Below are positions 10,722-21,701 of a stretch of 64,000 bases of DNA, piece by piece. Numbering within the stretch: the first letter of the stretch is position 1; each line of letters begins with the position of its first letter. The DNA is taken from assembly GCA_028274465.1 (NCBI GenBank), contig CM051456.1, positions 90,878,753 to 90,942,752 on the forward strand, read 5' to 3'. The notes under the pieces are model-generated. The model was not told where the DNA came from. It made no database searches and saw nothing but the letters and a program-made list of their open reading frames with translations. The DNA is from Plantago ovata. Lineage: Eukaryota; Streptophyta; Magnoliopsida; Lamiales; Plantaginaceae. Made by a program: the position numbers and the translations under genes.

Positions 10722-12479
10722 CTAGTCACCTTTATGCCTAATACCCAGATTAGCATAATGTCTTAAGTGGATCTCCACTGATAAGACCTTGGTGAAAGGA
10801 TCTGCCACGTTGTCCGTGGTAGAGACACGTTCTATACTAACTTCTCCTCTATCAATAATCTCACGTATAACGTGATATTTTCTAAGTACATGTTTGTTCT
10901 TGTTTGTAGATCTAGGCTCCCTAGCTTGAGCGACGGTGCCCGTATTGTCACAATAAATCGTTATTGGACTAGGAGCAGGAACAACCCTCAATTCCTTCAA
11001 GAACTCTGAAATCCAGACAACTTCTTTCGATGCTTCTGATGCAACAATTTACTCGGCTTCTGTGGATGAGTCAGCAACCATGGCTTGCTTAGAACTCTTC
11101 CAACAGATAGCTCCTCCGTTCAATTTGAATACGTATCCTGTCTGTGACTTAAAGTCATCAGGATCTGATTCAAATCCAGCGTCGACATACCCAGACATCT
11201 TTAATTCTGGTTCTCCACCAAACACCAAGAACATATCTTTAGTCCGTCGAAGGTACTTAAGAATGTTCTTTACAGCAGTCCAGTGAGGTACTCCTGGATT
11301 CTGTTGGTGTCGACAAGTGACACTAAGCGCATATTCCACATCGGGCCTTGTGCAATTCATTGCATACATTATAGACCCTACTGCCGAAGCGTAGGGCACA
11401 CGACTCATTGCATTTCTTTCTTCATCAGTTTTAGGACCATCCTTAACTGATAAGACAATCTCATGCCTAGCTGGGAGAAAGCCTCTCTTTGAGTCATCCA
11501 TCTTATAACGCTTCAGTATTTTGTCGATGTAGGTGGACTGTGTCATTCCTAACATCCTCTTGGATCTATCTCTAAAGATCTTGATCCCTAGGATGTATTT
11601 CGCTTCATCCAAGTCCTTCATCGAGAAGGTACTTGATAACCAAACTTTAGTCTCTTCTAGCATAGAGACATTGATTCCCATGATCAAAATGTCATCAACA
11701 TAGATGATCATGAAAACGACACCCTTGTCGCTGTGCCTAACGTAGACACGGGGATCTTCCTTACTTCTGATGAAGTCAAACGATTTGACAGCTTCATCAA
11801 AGCGGATATTCCAGCTCCTTGACGCTTGCTTTAGCCCATAGATGGATCTTTGTAATTTGCATACAGCATTTGGCCTGGTTTTACTAATAAAACCTTCCGG
11901 CTGTACCATATAGACCTCTTCCTCAAGGTTGCCATTGAGGAAGGCAGTCTTTACATCCATCTGCCAGATCTCATAATCATAGTAGGCATCTATCGCAAGT
12001 AGAATTCGAATGGACTTCAATTTTGCTACCGGTGAAAAGGTTTCATCATAATCGATGCCATACCTTTGCGTGTAGCCTTTCGCCACAAGCCTAGCTTTGT
12101 GCGTTTGTACCTTGCCATCGGCATCTGTCTTTCGTTTAAAGACCCATTTGCACCCAATAGGTCTAACCCCTTGGGGCAAGTCTACCAAGTTCCAAACTTG
12201 GTTCGGGTACATGGAGTCCATTTCCAATTCCATGGCCTCTTGCCATTTGTCTGAGTCAATATCAATTATTGCCTCTTTGTAGGTCTCGGGATCTTCCAGA
12301 TCTGATAAGCCGACATCAAGTTCACTGATGTCTTCTATCATAAGGCTTTGCTTCTGAGGTCCTTTTAGGATCCTCTTCGACCTACGGAGCTCGACTGGTT
12401 CTGGTGCTTTTCTCTTCTGGATTCGTGTAACACGAACATTTTCAGTGCGTACTGATGAAGCTGGTCGCGCCCCGCGACC
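10722..12479 (-). pseudogene. D1 reverse transcriptase and RNase H
   Basis: One continuous minus-strand frame carries the copia RT: GCKWVFKRK, ARLVAKGYTQRYGIDYDETFSPVAK, QMDVKTAFLNGNLEEEVYM, and the intact catalytic YVDD at about 11,695-11,706. RNase H follows with GYVDAGF, SSTEAE and YCDN motifs. The frame is interrupted by TAA (11,049-11,051) where element E has a Tyr codon, within RNase H. Upstream it is in frame with the integrase C-terminal segment but separated by TAG at 12,480-12,482. The RT active site is intact, yet no full polyprotein can be made from this copy. Confidence 0.88.
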
Positions 12480-13088
12480 CTATTCCCTTGCGGGAGGCTG
12501 CTCTTGTGCAACTTGTTGCACAGGTTGGTTGACAACGGGTTCCGTTGGTGTGGTTTCAACTGTTGATCTAATCACAGGACTCCCACTGACTATGACATGC
12601 CTAGCAAGTGTCATATCATTACCCTTGTCTGCTTCGAAAGCTCCCACTGAACTTGAGTCCAAATCAGAAGATCTAGAGAACTCATGTTCGCGCGTGTCAA
12701 AGTCTTGAATTTCTTCAAGTTCTATCATGTCATCTAACCTCTCTTCTTCGAGGTATTCAGCTTCTAAAAACTTGACGTTTCTAGATACGATCACCTTGTG
12801 ATCTTCAGCATGATAAAATTCATAGCCTCTCGTCTGACAAGGATAGCCTATGAAATATACTTTGACACCCTTGGCATCTAACTTATCAGTGAGCATTAGT
12901 TTGACTATCGCAGGACAGCCCCAAGGTCTAAGATAGCCCAGTGAGGGCTTCTTTCCCTTCCATAACTCATAAGGAGTTTTCTCCACTGATTTAGATGGTA
13001 CACGATTCAGAATGTAGATTGCAGTTTGTAGTGCATATCCCCACAGATATTTTGGAAGAGTCGAGAATCCAATCATTGATCTTACCAT
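12480..13088 (-). pseudogene. D1 integrase C-terminal part and hinge
   Basis: This frame resumes the polyprotein after a 19-bp deletion at about 13,082-13,088 and covers the region after the catalytic Glu of copia integrase ([42 protein letters not shown]). It is followed by an acidic linker and a Pro/Gln-rich hinge that ends at TAG. The same hinge is where element E has its frameshift. The ATG at 13,088 is internal and not a natural start. Confidence 0.85.
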
Positions 13089-14611
13089 GTCCTCTCAGAC
13101 ACACCATTTAACTGTGGTGTTCCAGGAGGAGTCCATTGCGATTGAATTCCATTTTCCTTCAAGTAGTCGATAAATTCTTCACTAAGGTATTCACCTCCTC
13201 GATCAGATCGAAGAGTGACTATCCTTAGGTTCAATTCATTCTCGACCTCATTCCTAAACTCCTTGAATTTCCCAAAGGTCTCGGATTTATTCTTCCTACT
13301 TGAAGACGGTTGTTTGTTATGTATTTGAAATAAAGGTGGACTACTTTGCAAAATATATAAACCATTCACTAAGCGAGCTTTTCCATAATATTGATCATTT
13401 AATGAAAAATAACAAGTATTATTCGCAAATCGAAAGGAAAAACCCATATTGTCTAACAATGGAATGGAAATAATATTTCTGACAATGGATGGAACAAAAT
13501 AAACATTATCAAGTTCTAAACATTGTCCCGAAGGTAAATCTATCTTGCTGCGTCCAACGCGTTTGGCTTCAACTGGATTGACGTTCCCAACATGCAAGTC
13601 GATTTCACCTTGCTTGACTAGCCTGTGATCAATTAGCCCCTGCACATTATTACAAATGTGTGAGCCACAGGCTGTATCTAATACCCAACCATTGGAGTCA
13701 AAAGTAGTCATGTTCATTTCAATAACAAACATACCTGAGCCAAAAGCCGGTGGCTTCTTAGCTTGATCTGCGCTAAGCTTAGGGCAATCTTTCTTCCAAT
13801 GTCCTTTCTGCTTACAGAAAAGAAATTCATCTGTGCGTACCGTTCCGCTTCTCTTGAACTTCCTTTTCTGGATTAGACGCTTAGGCTTATCACTCGAAGT
13901 GTTAGCCTTGGCTCGCGACTTTCCCTTACCCTTAGCACCTTTGTTTCTCGGGTTTGGGTTAGACGGTTGCCCAACAATCATGATCGACTTTTCCTTCTTA
14001 GGAAGAGTTTGATCATATGTCTTCAGCAGATTATGAAGTTCAGGCAGTGTTACGTCCTTCGCATTCATCGTGTAGTTAATGATGAACTGCGAATACGAAC
14101 TCGGCAATGATTGAAGGACAAAGATCACCATGATCTTGTTCTCTAGCTTAAAGCCGGCATCGGCAAGCTTTTCAAAGAGACCAATCATTTTGAGAACATG
14201 CTCAGACATGTTCCCTCCTTCATTGAGCTTGCATCTGTGTATCTCTTTGATCAAATCAAATTCAACACTTCTAGTTGTCGTCTTAAAGAGCGACTCAAGA
14301 TGCTTCAGCATCTCATACGGCAACATGCTTTCATGTTGCCTCTGTAGCTCATTGCTCATTGCCGCCAGCATAATACACTGCGCGGATCTAGCATCCTCAA
14401 GATGCTTATCAGACTTTGCCTTGTTGGCTTGATTCCAAGCAGAAACCTGATCGGCAGTCTGATTTTCGGGGCACACGGGAATGATCTCGTCCAAGACGTA
14501 CTCAATCTTTTCGTACCTCAGCACCAAACGTATATTCCTGATCCAATCTAGGAAGTTTGGTCCGGTCAAAATTTTCTTCTCTAAGACAGCACGGAGCGAG
14601 ATACTCGCCAT
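13082..14611 (-). pseudogene. D1 gag, protease and deleted integrase
   Basis: The start is taken at 14,611 because MASISLRAVLEKK aligns with the gag start of element E; a longer frame to 14,659 merely reads through the leader and a predicted splice acceptor. Gag is followed by a zinc knuckle in which the first Cys is Phe (FLFCKQKGHWKKDC), then a copia protease with VLDTACGSH. The pre-integrase HHCC zinc domain and the first catalytic Asp of integrase are missing: the frame jumps from the protease end to a segment aligned with the later integrase core (TLRSDRGGEYLS). It stops shortly after NGVSER because of the 19-bp deletion. Confidence 0.88.
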
Positions 14612-15173
14612 TTCTAATTTCCTAAGGAGAAATGATATAGAACGAAAATAATAAATCAACTATTGAAATATTATTTCTAAATACACAGTCAACATAACTA
14701 AACAACAAGGTCCTTTAGCTGTTTAGCTCCCACTATTTTCACATATGCTTGCCCCCACAACAAACATACGGGTAATGTCTAACAAGTTACCGTAGTGGCC
14801 AAGATCCAAATCCATACTATGCTATACTCCAACGGGGGCTGGTCGCATAGCATAATATGACTGGTAGGACTATCCAATTGCGTCACGCAACTCTTGGTTG
14901 TTAAATCTAATTTAACTCGATGCCCTACATATTGTACCTATCGAGGTCGCTAGATACAATATGCAGTAAGTCATAACCATAGGCTTACTCTAATCTGACG
15001 ATCACTGCGAGTCTGTAAGACGAGGTCGCCAATACAAGGAAACGCAATGAAAGTTCAGAATTAAAGCACCCTATGGAAAGCATCTCAGAAATACATGCAT
15101 ATATATATTTCTGTACTTATATTGGTTGGGGCTTGTCACTTGAGGGTTGTTATCAGTCATCTACAAACAAATA

Positions 15174-15341
15174 AGGGCGCCGCCTACCCATCATGTATGA
15201 GCGGTCTACACGTAATGGATGCCGCCTATCCATTCTAGTTCTAAACGCGGTCAAGAACATAATGGGTGCCGCCTACCCATACATAAAATATGCGGTCCGA
15301 CATATAAGAGGGCGCCGCCTACCCTCGCATGCATAGCGGTC
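15174..15341 (-). repeat. Four-hairpin leader array of D1
   Basis: Four stem-loops with the invariant sense-strand loop AGGCGGC (loops at 15,314-15,320, 15,268-15,274, 15,221-15,227, 15,179-15,185) have stems whose bases change in compensating pairs or G-U wobbles (GAGGGU/GCCCUC, AUGGGU/ACCCAU, AAUGGAU/AUCCAUU, UGGGU/GCCCU). Each is preceded by a GACCGC box (15,336-15,341, 15,292-15,297, 15,247-15,252, 15,201-15,206) that can pair with the loop GCGG. The period is about 45 nt. The same design occurs in element E. Confidence 0.8.
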
Positions 15342-15834
15342 GAACGGAAAGTAAAATACTTGGTATTTAAACATGCATTGTCAAACAATAGCATATCGAG
15401 CAAACAAAACAAGTAGTAGCCTATGTAGATGCCAAATGACTTCATAATTTCATTATGAAAATTATAATCCCATACTTATAATCTCTATGAAATAATTGAA
15501 AATTTGGACTAGATTGAAAAATCGAAAATTCTATTGACCAAGTAGCAATTTTCGAAAACCCGATGGACTTAATTGTAATTTTTTGAAACCTTGGAGGTGT
15601 TAAATCTAAAATTCAAAAGTAGAAGGACTAATTTGCAATAAACAATAAATTGATAAATTACAAATAAGCCCTTTAACTTTATACTAATTAAATTTAACCC
15701 CTCTAGTTAGAAACAATTACAATTAAATCATATTTATATTCCAAATATAAAATTCAATCCTCAAAATTATCAAAATTCGATTTTGGGTCCAACCCGGGAA
15801 AATATATATATATTAAAATATGGGACAGGACCTA

Positions 15835-16020
15835 GTCTAGGTCCCGTCCCCTACCGTGCCTGCGGCCGAGACCGCAGGCGTCCGGGCCTGCGTCCGCAGG
15901 CACCCGGGTGCCCGCGGCACGCAGGCGCCAAGGGCACGGGCTCCTGCGGTGCCGCAGGCGCCCGGGCACCTGCGGAACGCAAATGCCCGCCGCCTGTGTC
16001 GCGCAGGCGGCTCAGTCGAA
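15835..16020 (-). other. GC-rich cluster in D1 leader
   Basis: About 185 bp of very GC-rich sequence with interleaved CCTGCGG/CCGCAGG words lies between the primer site and the hairpin array. D2 has the counterpart (6,630-6,840) and E has a shorter GC-rich patch at the same relative place (about 44,820-44,905). It would fold strongly in RNA. Function unknown. Confidence 0.6.
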
Positions 16021-16172
16021 TATATATATAATTTTTTTTTTTTTGAAAAATATAAATTCCAAATTTATATAAAAACAAAACTTTTAAAAATCGAATTAAT
16101 CATAGAATCAATTGCATCCACATATCTACAAAGCATACAATATATATACGTATATACGTAATCAATTAACTT

Positions 16173-16185
16173 GGCTCTGATACCA
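16173..16185 (-). other. Primer binding site of D1 (initiator tRNA-Met)
   Basis: The minus strand reads TGGTATCAGAGCC one base after the LTR end, the standard complement of the 3' end of plant initiator tRNA-Met used by copia elements. Confidence 0.92.
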
Positions 16186-16186
16186 C

Positions 16187-18282
16187 TATAAGAAAATACG
16201 GTCAGAGTTACCCCTAGGGTACGCAGCGGAATTTCAAAAATTTTCTTAACATACAGGTTAATTAATTATGCATATGTCGTATATATATAAACACGTCAAT
16301 TATAAGACTAACCTTACTTCCAAAGCAGCTTCCAAGTCTTCGAAATAATCCGGTGTATCTTCTCCTTCGTCGAAGTCGAAGATATCTGCAATACTCTGAT
16401 TATCTGCAAGACAAAGAGAGTTAGTTTCCATCTCCTAGAACCTCAACCTTGGTATCCACGGATGAACAGCTTATCGGAAGAATGCTAGGATATTCTTTGT
16501 GTGACCAAGAAGAAGGAGCGGCGGTTTTCCTCCGGCAAGGTGGCGCGCGCGTAGGCTATATAGAGGAGGGGAGAGCTTTTAATTTTCTCTAAGAAAACTG
16601 GGTAGAATAATTCTCCAAGAATTGATTGTTCAGAATACTGAAAAAAAAAAAGCTCTCTAATGACTTACTTATATAGTAGTCAATAGAAGCCTAAAGCATA
16701 AGCAATTGGACTTCATAAAGGAATAAGAATCTAAATCTTATCGTACTAGGAAACCAATTTCAAGTCTAGATTCATTATCAATCAAATTAAAACTCAATCA
16801 TGAAAATCTAACTTATCCCTCGGACTTCTAATAGAGGAAGGAGTCGAACTCCTTCCCCTATCCCATCTACGGGCGCGCGCGCGCTCTCCAAGGGGTAATA
16901 GGTGGGTCCCGATTTTGGGACCCACTTATAGTTCTAAGGCAATTCAAACTCCAAGTAGTTTTTGCCCATGTGCATATGTTAATTCTAAATTAACATATTC
17001 TTTCAAATCAAACCTCTATTATATTTCCAAAATATAATCTTTGATTGTATTTACATAAAATACACTTAATTAGCCAATTCAATTAATAATTCCAAATTAT
17101 TAATTGAGCCACTTAATATTATAATTAATTCCAAATCAATTATAATCCATCAATCACAATTAATTCCAAATTAATTGCGATTCCATCTTCAAGGATATTC
17201 TGATAGGCTGAGTCACCACATTGTGTGACCCATAGGGCCTCATTGTATTAAGCAAGTCATAGACTAGGCAAAATGGAATTCCTAGACGGTTCGATTTGCA
17301 ATATTAATACATGAGGACGTTTGAGAGGTTTCTCAAAGCAAACCCTTTCGTTGCGAAGTCTGTTGCGCTCAACGCGGCGATGGTAACGTCCCTTCATCTG
17401 ACTTGCTCGAATGCATCGAGGATCGATGATGTGTCTATCCCAATAATACATCCACGGGCGTCTCAGGGAGTTGCTTGGTTACTAAGATATACTTATGACC
17501 ATCATAATATATGAATGCACTGGCCAGTGACTTTACCAACACAACTATGAAGACTATGAGCAGCACTCTCCTGTGCTACACAGGAGAGATGAATCCTTCA
17601 CAGAAACACTTATCACCCCCATTTGTATGTAGCCATAATCCTGGATCGTGTCTTAGGTCAACTGCTTATTCAGAGCTGACATCGACAGGTCCACCAAGGA
17701 TATGGGGCAACAAATGTGATGATAAAGTCCTGTAAGTCCAAAGGACGACTGGCATCACTTCGACAACTTACCGGTTCCCATAGACACTTCGGTGTAGAGT
17801 ATACATTGATGGGAGTGTCCGGTGGGTACTTCCATTGTTCGATAATCCTTCTTCGAACAACTATGCGCAGTTATGGGAACGTTTCTCGATTGTCCAACAA
17901 TTTGTTCCGTGGCCGTGGGATCGGCTCACACTTGCTCCAACAAGTATAACCTCCACGCATACTGGTCTCATCTGGTTCATTCAGACCCCTACATCCGAGA
18001 TGAACCTCGACTAGGGAGAGTTTGGGATAGATGATAACTCACATAGCTCCCACTATCTGTGTAATCGGTCATCTATCCGAGGGGACATGTTTAATATCAA
18101 TACAGACAGTAATAGAGATATGACATGTTGCATGCCTAGTGTAATATAAATATGAAAGCGATACTCAATAGTAAAACAACAAACATATATTATATTACGT
18201 CGACCTGTGTAATAGTACATATATGCCCTCTATAAGGGCTCCATGCCCTTAATAAGGACTATGTCTAGGACATATACACTAT
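16187..18282 (-). repeat. 5' LTR of element D1
   Basis: A 2,096-bp LTR. Its outer end stops at CACTAT and lacks the final CA seen at 10,700-10,701, so two bases were lost at the junction with element G (18,282/18,283). It holds a conserved palindrome (GTGGGTCCC, six-base loop, near 16,903-16,926) and the short acidic ORF described separately. Open frames at 17,311-17,949 are LTR sequence, not genes. Confidence 0.9.
16313..16431 (-). CDS. Short acidic ORF in D1 LTR, possible N-terminal exon of Gag
   Basis: The ATG at 16,431 opens 39 codons plus two bases to the predicted donor. The product is strongly acidic (DFDEGEDTPDYFEDLEAALE). Its counterpart in element E (44,290-44,432) is also acidic, the same size and ends at a splice donor. 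In D2 the ATG reads CTG. It has no similarity to a domain I know. It could also be a plain uORF or noncoding leader; the matched phase with gag in two diverged families is the reason for listing it. Confidence 0.45.
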
Positions 18283-19950
18283 GAAGAAATTCCTCTTGCA
18301 TCCATTAGTTTTGATGAGGGAGATGAGGAAAGAAGCCGCTTGCTGAGAAATGATGACCAAATTGCCACATAACTTAAAGATCATTCACTTACTCCCTCTT
18401 TAGTGTCGTTCCCAAACGTTGAGGAATTTATTCCAAGAATCAAGGCACTAATGGTTGTTCACAAAGCATGCCAAGAAGAGAATGATGCACTGCTTGCTGA
18501 GAGTCCACTTAACATCAAAAAGATACTGACTACTGAGCTGAGACGCACTACTACTCTTACTATAGCTCAGAAAGATATAAGTCTACATCACAAGAGCTAT
18601 GAAGATGATGTCAGCAAAGCACTCAAGCTAGCTAAAAGTGCATTAACAAAGGCTCAGGCAATCATGGAAGAAAAGGTAAACAACGAGCGACGACATGAGG
18701 AGAATTTGACTTTTATCAAGGAAGAACTGTCTAAGCTTACTTCTGATTAGCAAGACATGATTCTTAAGTACAACAGCCTTCATACTCTTGCTGAAAATTG
18801 CAACGAGTTTTTTTCTACTCACATCAAACCGATGTTGTAATCCATGTCTAAGGGGGAAGATACAAAGAAAAAGTCTTCAAAAGACAAATCATCTACTACT
18901 CCCTCTTCAGCTCCACTGAAATTGCATGGACCGCCACCCAGAGAACCTCTTGCTGACACTGGGCAAAGTTCTAAAAGAAAAGCTGAAACAGATTCTGAAA
19001 GAAGTTCAGCAAATCCAAAAAGGAGAAGAACTGTTGTTGACACTTCAGAACACTGTCAACCTGAGAGTCATCAAGGAAATAATGATGATGACGATGATGA
19101 TGACAGAACTATTGCTCATGTTATCGAAGCAAAACCCATCAATGCCTTAACTCCATCTGGTAACACAAAATTGCTATCTTCTGGTTCTTCAGCAAAGAAC
19201 AAAGATAGTAATTCAAAGCAAAGAAGAAGGCAAAGAAGGGCCACTGAACAAGAGGCAAACAGAAGAAAAGCCAGAGAAGCTGTTGGCTTGAGTGTACAAT
19301 ACACCAAAACAAGCAACAAAGACACTACTCAAAGTGTAATCCGAAAAAGGCAAGGCTTTTTCATTTTAAAGTTTTAAGATCTCCTTACAAATGATCACTT
19401 CCCAATACCAGTTCTTGAACAAATGGATAAATGGCATGTGATAAAGGTTGCATCCAGAGAAAGAGATTCTGGTCCACTGGATACCTTTGATGACAGAAAA
19501 CTGTGGCTTGACGTTGAAGTCAAAACAAGAAGGATGGCTCTATCAAAGAATTTAAGAGACACGCCACCTTACTTCAAGCCAATTGAAGTCACCCATTACT
19601 ATGATGAATGGCTGAAAAAGGCAAAACCAAAAATGATGGTGACTCCATATGAGCTCTTCTATCCGACAAAAGAAGATGCTGATGAAGATTTTAGATATCT
19701 TGAGAAAATCTACAAGAAGTACAATCTGAGTGATCTCCAAATCGAACATGCGAGCTGCTGGGGACTTCACATTTGGTCTGAAGTTTTGAAAAAGCAAGAT
19801 CCCTCAGCAGACCACAAGCTAATTTGCAGACTTGCAAGGGATATGCAACTTCAAGTCAGAAAGCTTCTTGAAGATTATGAAGCTGACTGTGAAGAATTCC
19901 CTAAGATTGCTGATGAAAACTTGAAGAATGTTTACCAAGATTGCTTCTAG
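18283..19950 (+). pseudogene. Degenerate 3' ORF of element G (env-like position)
   Basis: A single frame runs from the D1 junction to TAG at 19,950, broken by in-frame stops near 18,340 and at 18,750, 18,840 and 19,377. Codon-level continuity across these stops shows one former ORF of at least 555 codons. The first part is predicted helical and charged (coiled-coil-like, 18,420-18,830). The middle is Ser/Lys-rich with nuclear-signal-like runs (NPKRRR, KQRRRQRR) and an Asp run at about 19,090. The last part (19,423-19,950) is globular, with WLKKAKPKM and ASCWGLHIWSEV. SIRE-type elements carry an env-like third ORF here; I see no convincing signal peptide or transmembrane segment, so the role is unknown. 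Confidence 0.65.
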
Positions 19951-20208
19951 ATTTTTCTCAGATAGTCTAGTCTTTACTTTTGATTGTTGTTTGCTAAGTT
20001 ATCTTATGCTTTCACGTAAACTTACCTTGAAAGATAACTTTCAACAATCAATTGCTTTTCATCAACTTTATTCGTTTTTCTGATTATGCAAGTTATATAT
20101 GCTTACTGTTTAATTACTTCAAGTATAATTTGCATTACTCAACTGATTTATTCAACATCAGAAACTTATAAAAAGTTGTAATTAATTTATCCATGGATTG
20201 CTAACATC

Positions 20209-20222
20209 AAAAGGGGAAAATT
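20209..20222 (+). other. Polypurine tract of element G
   Basis: AAAAGGGGAAAATT lies immediately before the LTR start TGTTAGGAAAC. The 260 bases before it (19,951-20,208) are AT-rich and hold no gene I can support. Confidence 0.8.
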
Positions 20223-20497
20223 TGTTAGGAAACTTGTGATTTTGATGAGCAATTAACCATGCTAAAATAAGTAAAGTCCAGTAACTAGTACTCTTAGGGT
20301 CCATAGGAATTTAGAATTTTAAGGACATTGTAAAAGAGGAACGTTTGCTGAAAGACTTAGTGTAGGTACTAGTTAGGTTCTTAAGCTTGCTGATGATGTA
20401 CTTTGTTTTTACAAACAAATTATTGAAGACCTAGAACCGCTCAGAAAGTGGAAAATTCGAAGACTGAAGACTTAGAAGAATTCTGAGAAAGGTATCT
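20223..20497 (+). repeat. Start of 3' LTR of element G
   Basis: The 275 bp from TGTTAGGAAAC onward align with the first part of the solo LTR at 32,321-33,893, with small indels, and stop at 20,497 where the LTR of element B begins. Confidence 0.85.
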
Positions 20498-21566
20498 TGA
20501 TGACAGTGTTTTTTACACTATCATTCGAGTCGTTTTTCACCAATTTAGCTATCCTCTTGCATGCATTTTAGTGCACTTTGTTAGAATAGTGTCACGTCTC
20601 CATTTCTTTTGTTCTTTTCAGGTTTAGGTGGAAATCACGTTTTTGTATGTAATTCATGGCGAAACAATGATGTTTTGGTGCAACGAGATCACCCGTGGTG
20701 TGTCAAGGAGTACCGAGACGAGTTTCAAGGCCAAGAGACCAAGTTTCGGAGCTCAAAACCGTGCAAGGGGCCGAAATCGAAGATCCAGAGGAAGAATTTC
20801 ACACGGGCGGCATTCTGCCCGTGCGGGGCGCACCGCCGGGTGACTTCCGACAGCAACTATATATATTTCCAAAATCTGCGAATTTTCATATCTTTCATCA
20901 TTATTTTTCAGACTTAAACCCTAGAGCTTGTTTTGGGTATATTTTCTCTTAGAACCTTTGTAACTTAGCGAATTTGGAGCTAGAGGAGAGATTTAGACAC
21001 CGTTTTATCTCACATTGCTAGATCTTTGTGAGTTTTAGCCATTCACCGGAGATTGACAACCTTTGGTGGTAACCTTGTATCTCACAATTATGCTATTTAT
21101 CTTTCAATTAAACATGTTTTCATTCATTATTGTTTCAATTATGATTGTTGATTGTGTTACTGATATGAGTAGCTAAGCATCAAGTTGGTGATAGTATGTG
21201 AATTCGTAGCTAGGGTTCGTATAGATAGGAAGCTTTCAAAATACACGTCTACAAATCTGTCTTTGGTGTTTGTAAATCGAATTACGTTTAAGGCAGTACG
21301 AGTTGCACTTTCATGCATAATTAGAACTTGATGCTTAGAACGAGCATACTATCACCAGCTTTTTCCATATATTGTTAAGTTAAGTTAGAGATAAATTTGT
21401 TTTCTGAAATTATATTTAGTTAATTAGTTAAAGCTAGTTTAGTCCCTAGAGATCGACACTCGAGGTCATCTTACCTCTGCACTACGTGTTTTGTGTAGTT
21501 GTGAGTTGCCCTTTGGCTTTCAAACAAATTTATTTGATTGTTCGAGTCTGACAATCTCGTAAATCA
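20498..21566 (+). repeat. 5' LTR of element B
   Basis: A 1,069-bp LTR from TGATGACAG to AAATCA. The first about 110 bp resemble the LTRs of A and C; the rest has diverged. Palindromes at 20,802-20,823 (CACGGGC stem) and 20,827-20,837 lie directly upstream of a TATATATAT box at about 20,859-20,867. Confidence 0.85.
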
Positions 21567-21569
21567 AAT

Positions 21570-21587
21570 TGGCTCCGTTGCCGGGGA
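21570..21587 (+). other. Primer binding site of B
   Basis: TGGCTCCGTTGCCGGGGA differs by one base from the tRNA-Asp primer complement found in A and C. It sits three bases after the LTR, as in A and C. Confidence 0.85.
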
Positions 21588-21701
21588 CTATAACTCCTTT
21601 TTACTTTTTAACTTGTTTATATTTTCAGCATTCAATTTCCAGAATTTAGTAGTTTAAGTTTGTTTCCCTTTGATACTCACTTGATTCGTTTCAGGTAGTT
21701 T

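Larger units (their letters stand above)
14622..16312 (-). other. Predicted D1 leader intron (contains primer site and hairpin array)
   Basis: On the minus strand a donor AAG/GTTAGT lies at 16,312 in the LTR and an acceptor CTCCTTAG at 14,623-14,622, exactly 10 nt before the gag ATG. The short LTR ORF starting at 16,431 reaches the donor in phase 2, and 2+10 nt gives an in-frame join to Gag. A stronger-looking alternative donor (GTAAGG, GT at 16,317-16,316) would be out of frame. Element E shows the same spacing and phase. No transcript is available to confirm splicing. Confidence 0.5.
9084..18282 (-). mobile_element. Element D1: Ty1/copia, Angela-like, defective
   Basis: The order on the minus strand is 5' LTR (18,282-16,187), primer site, 1.6-kb leader, gag, protease, partial integrase, reverse transcriptase, RNase H, polypurine tract and truncated 3' LTR. 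Protease-integrase-RT is the copia order. The Angela assignment rests on the Gag start (LEKKILTGPNFLDW) and the LTR string ATGTCCTAGAGACA, and is inference. The copy is disabled by an integrase deletion, a 19-bp deletion, an in-frame TAG, an in-frame TAA and a mutated zinc knuckle. It lies inside element G. Confidence 0.9.
18283..20497 (+). mobile_element. Element G: 3' part of a SIRE-like Ty1/copia element
   Basis: This contains the end of the internal region, a polypurine tract and the first 275 bp of the 3' LTR, cut on the left by D1 and on the right by B. The LTR start matches the solo LTR at 32,321-33,893. The SIRE label rests on the large extra 3' ORF before the LTR and the LTR end type (CACCCCCACCCCCTCTAGTC), and is inference. 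Confidence 0.75.

Noticed and set aside
18283..19950. Expressed host gene
   Set aside because: It is followed directly by a polypurine tract and an LTR start and has several in-frame stops, so it belongs to element G.
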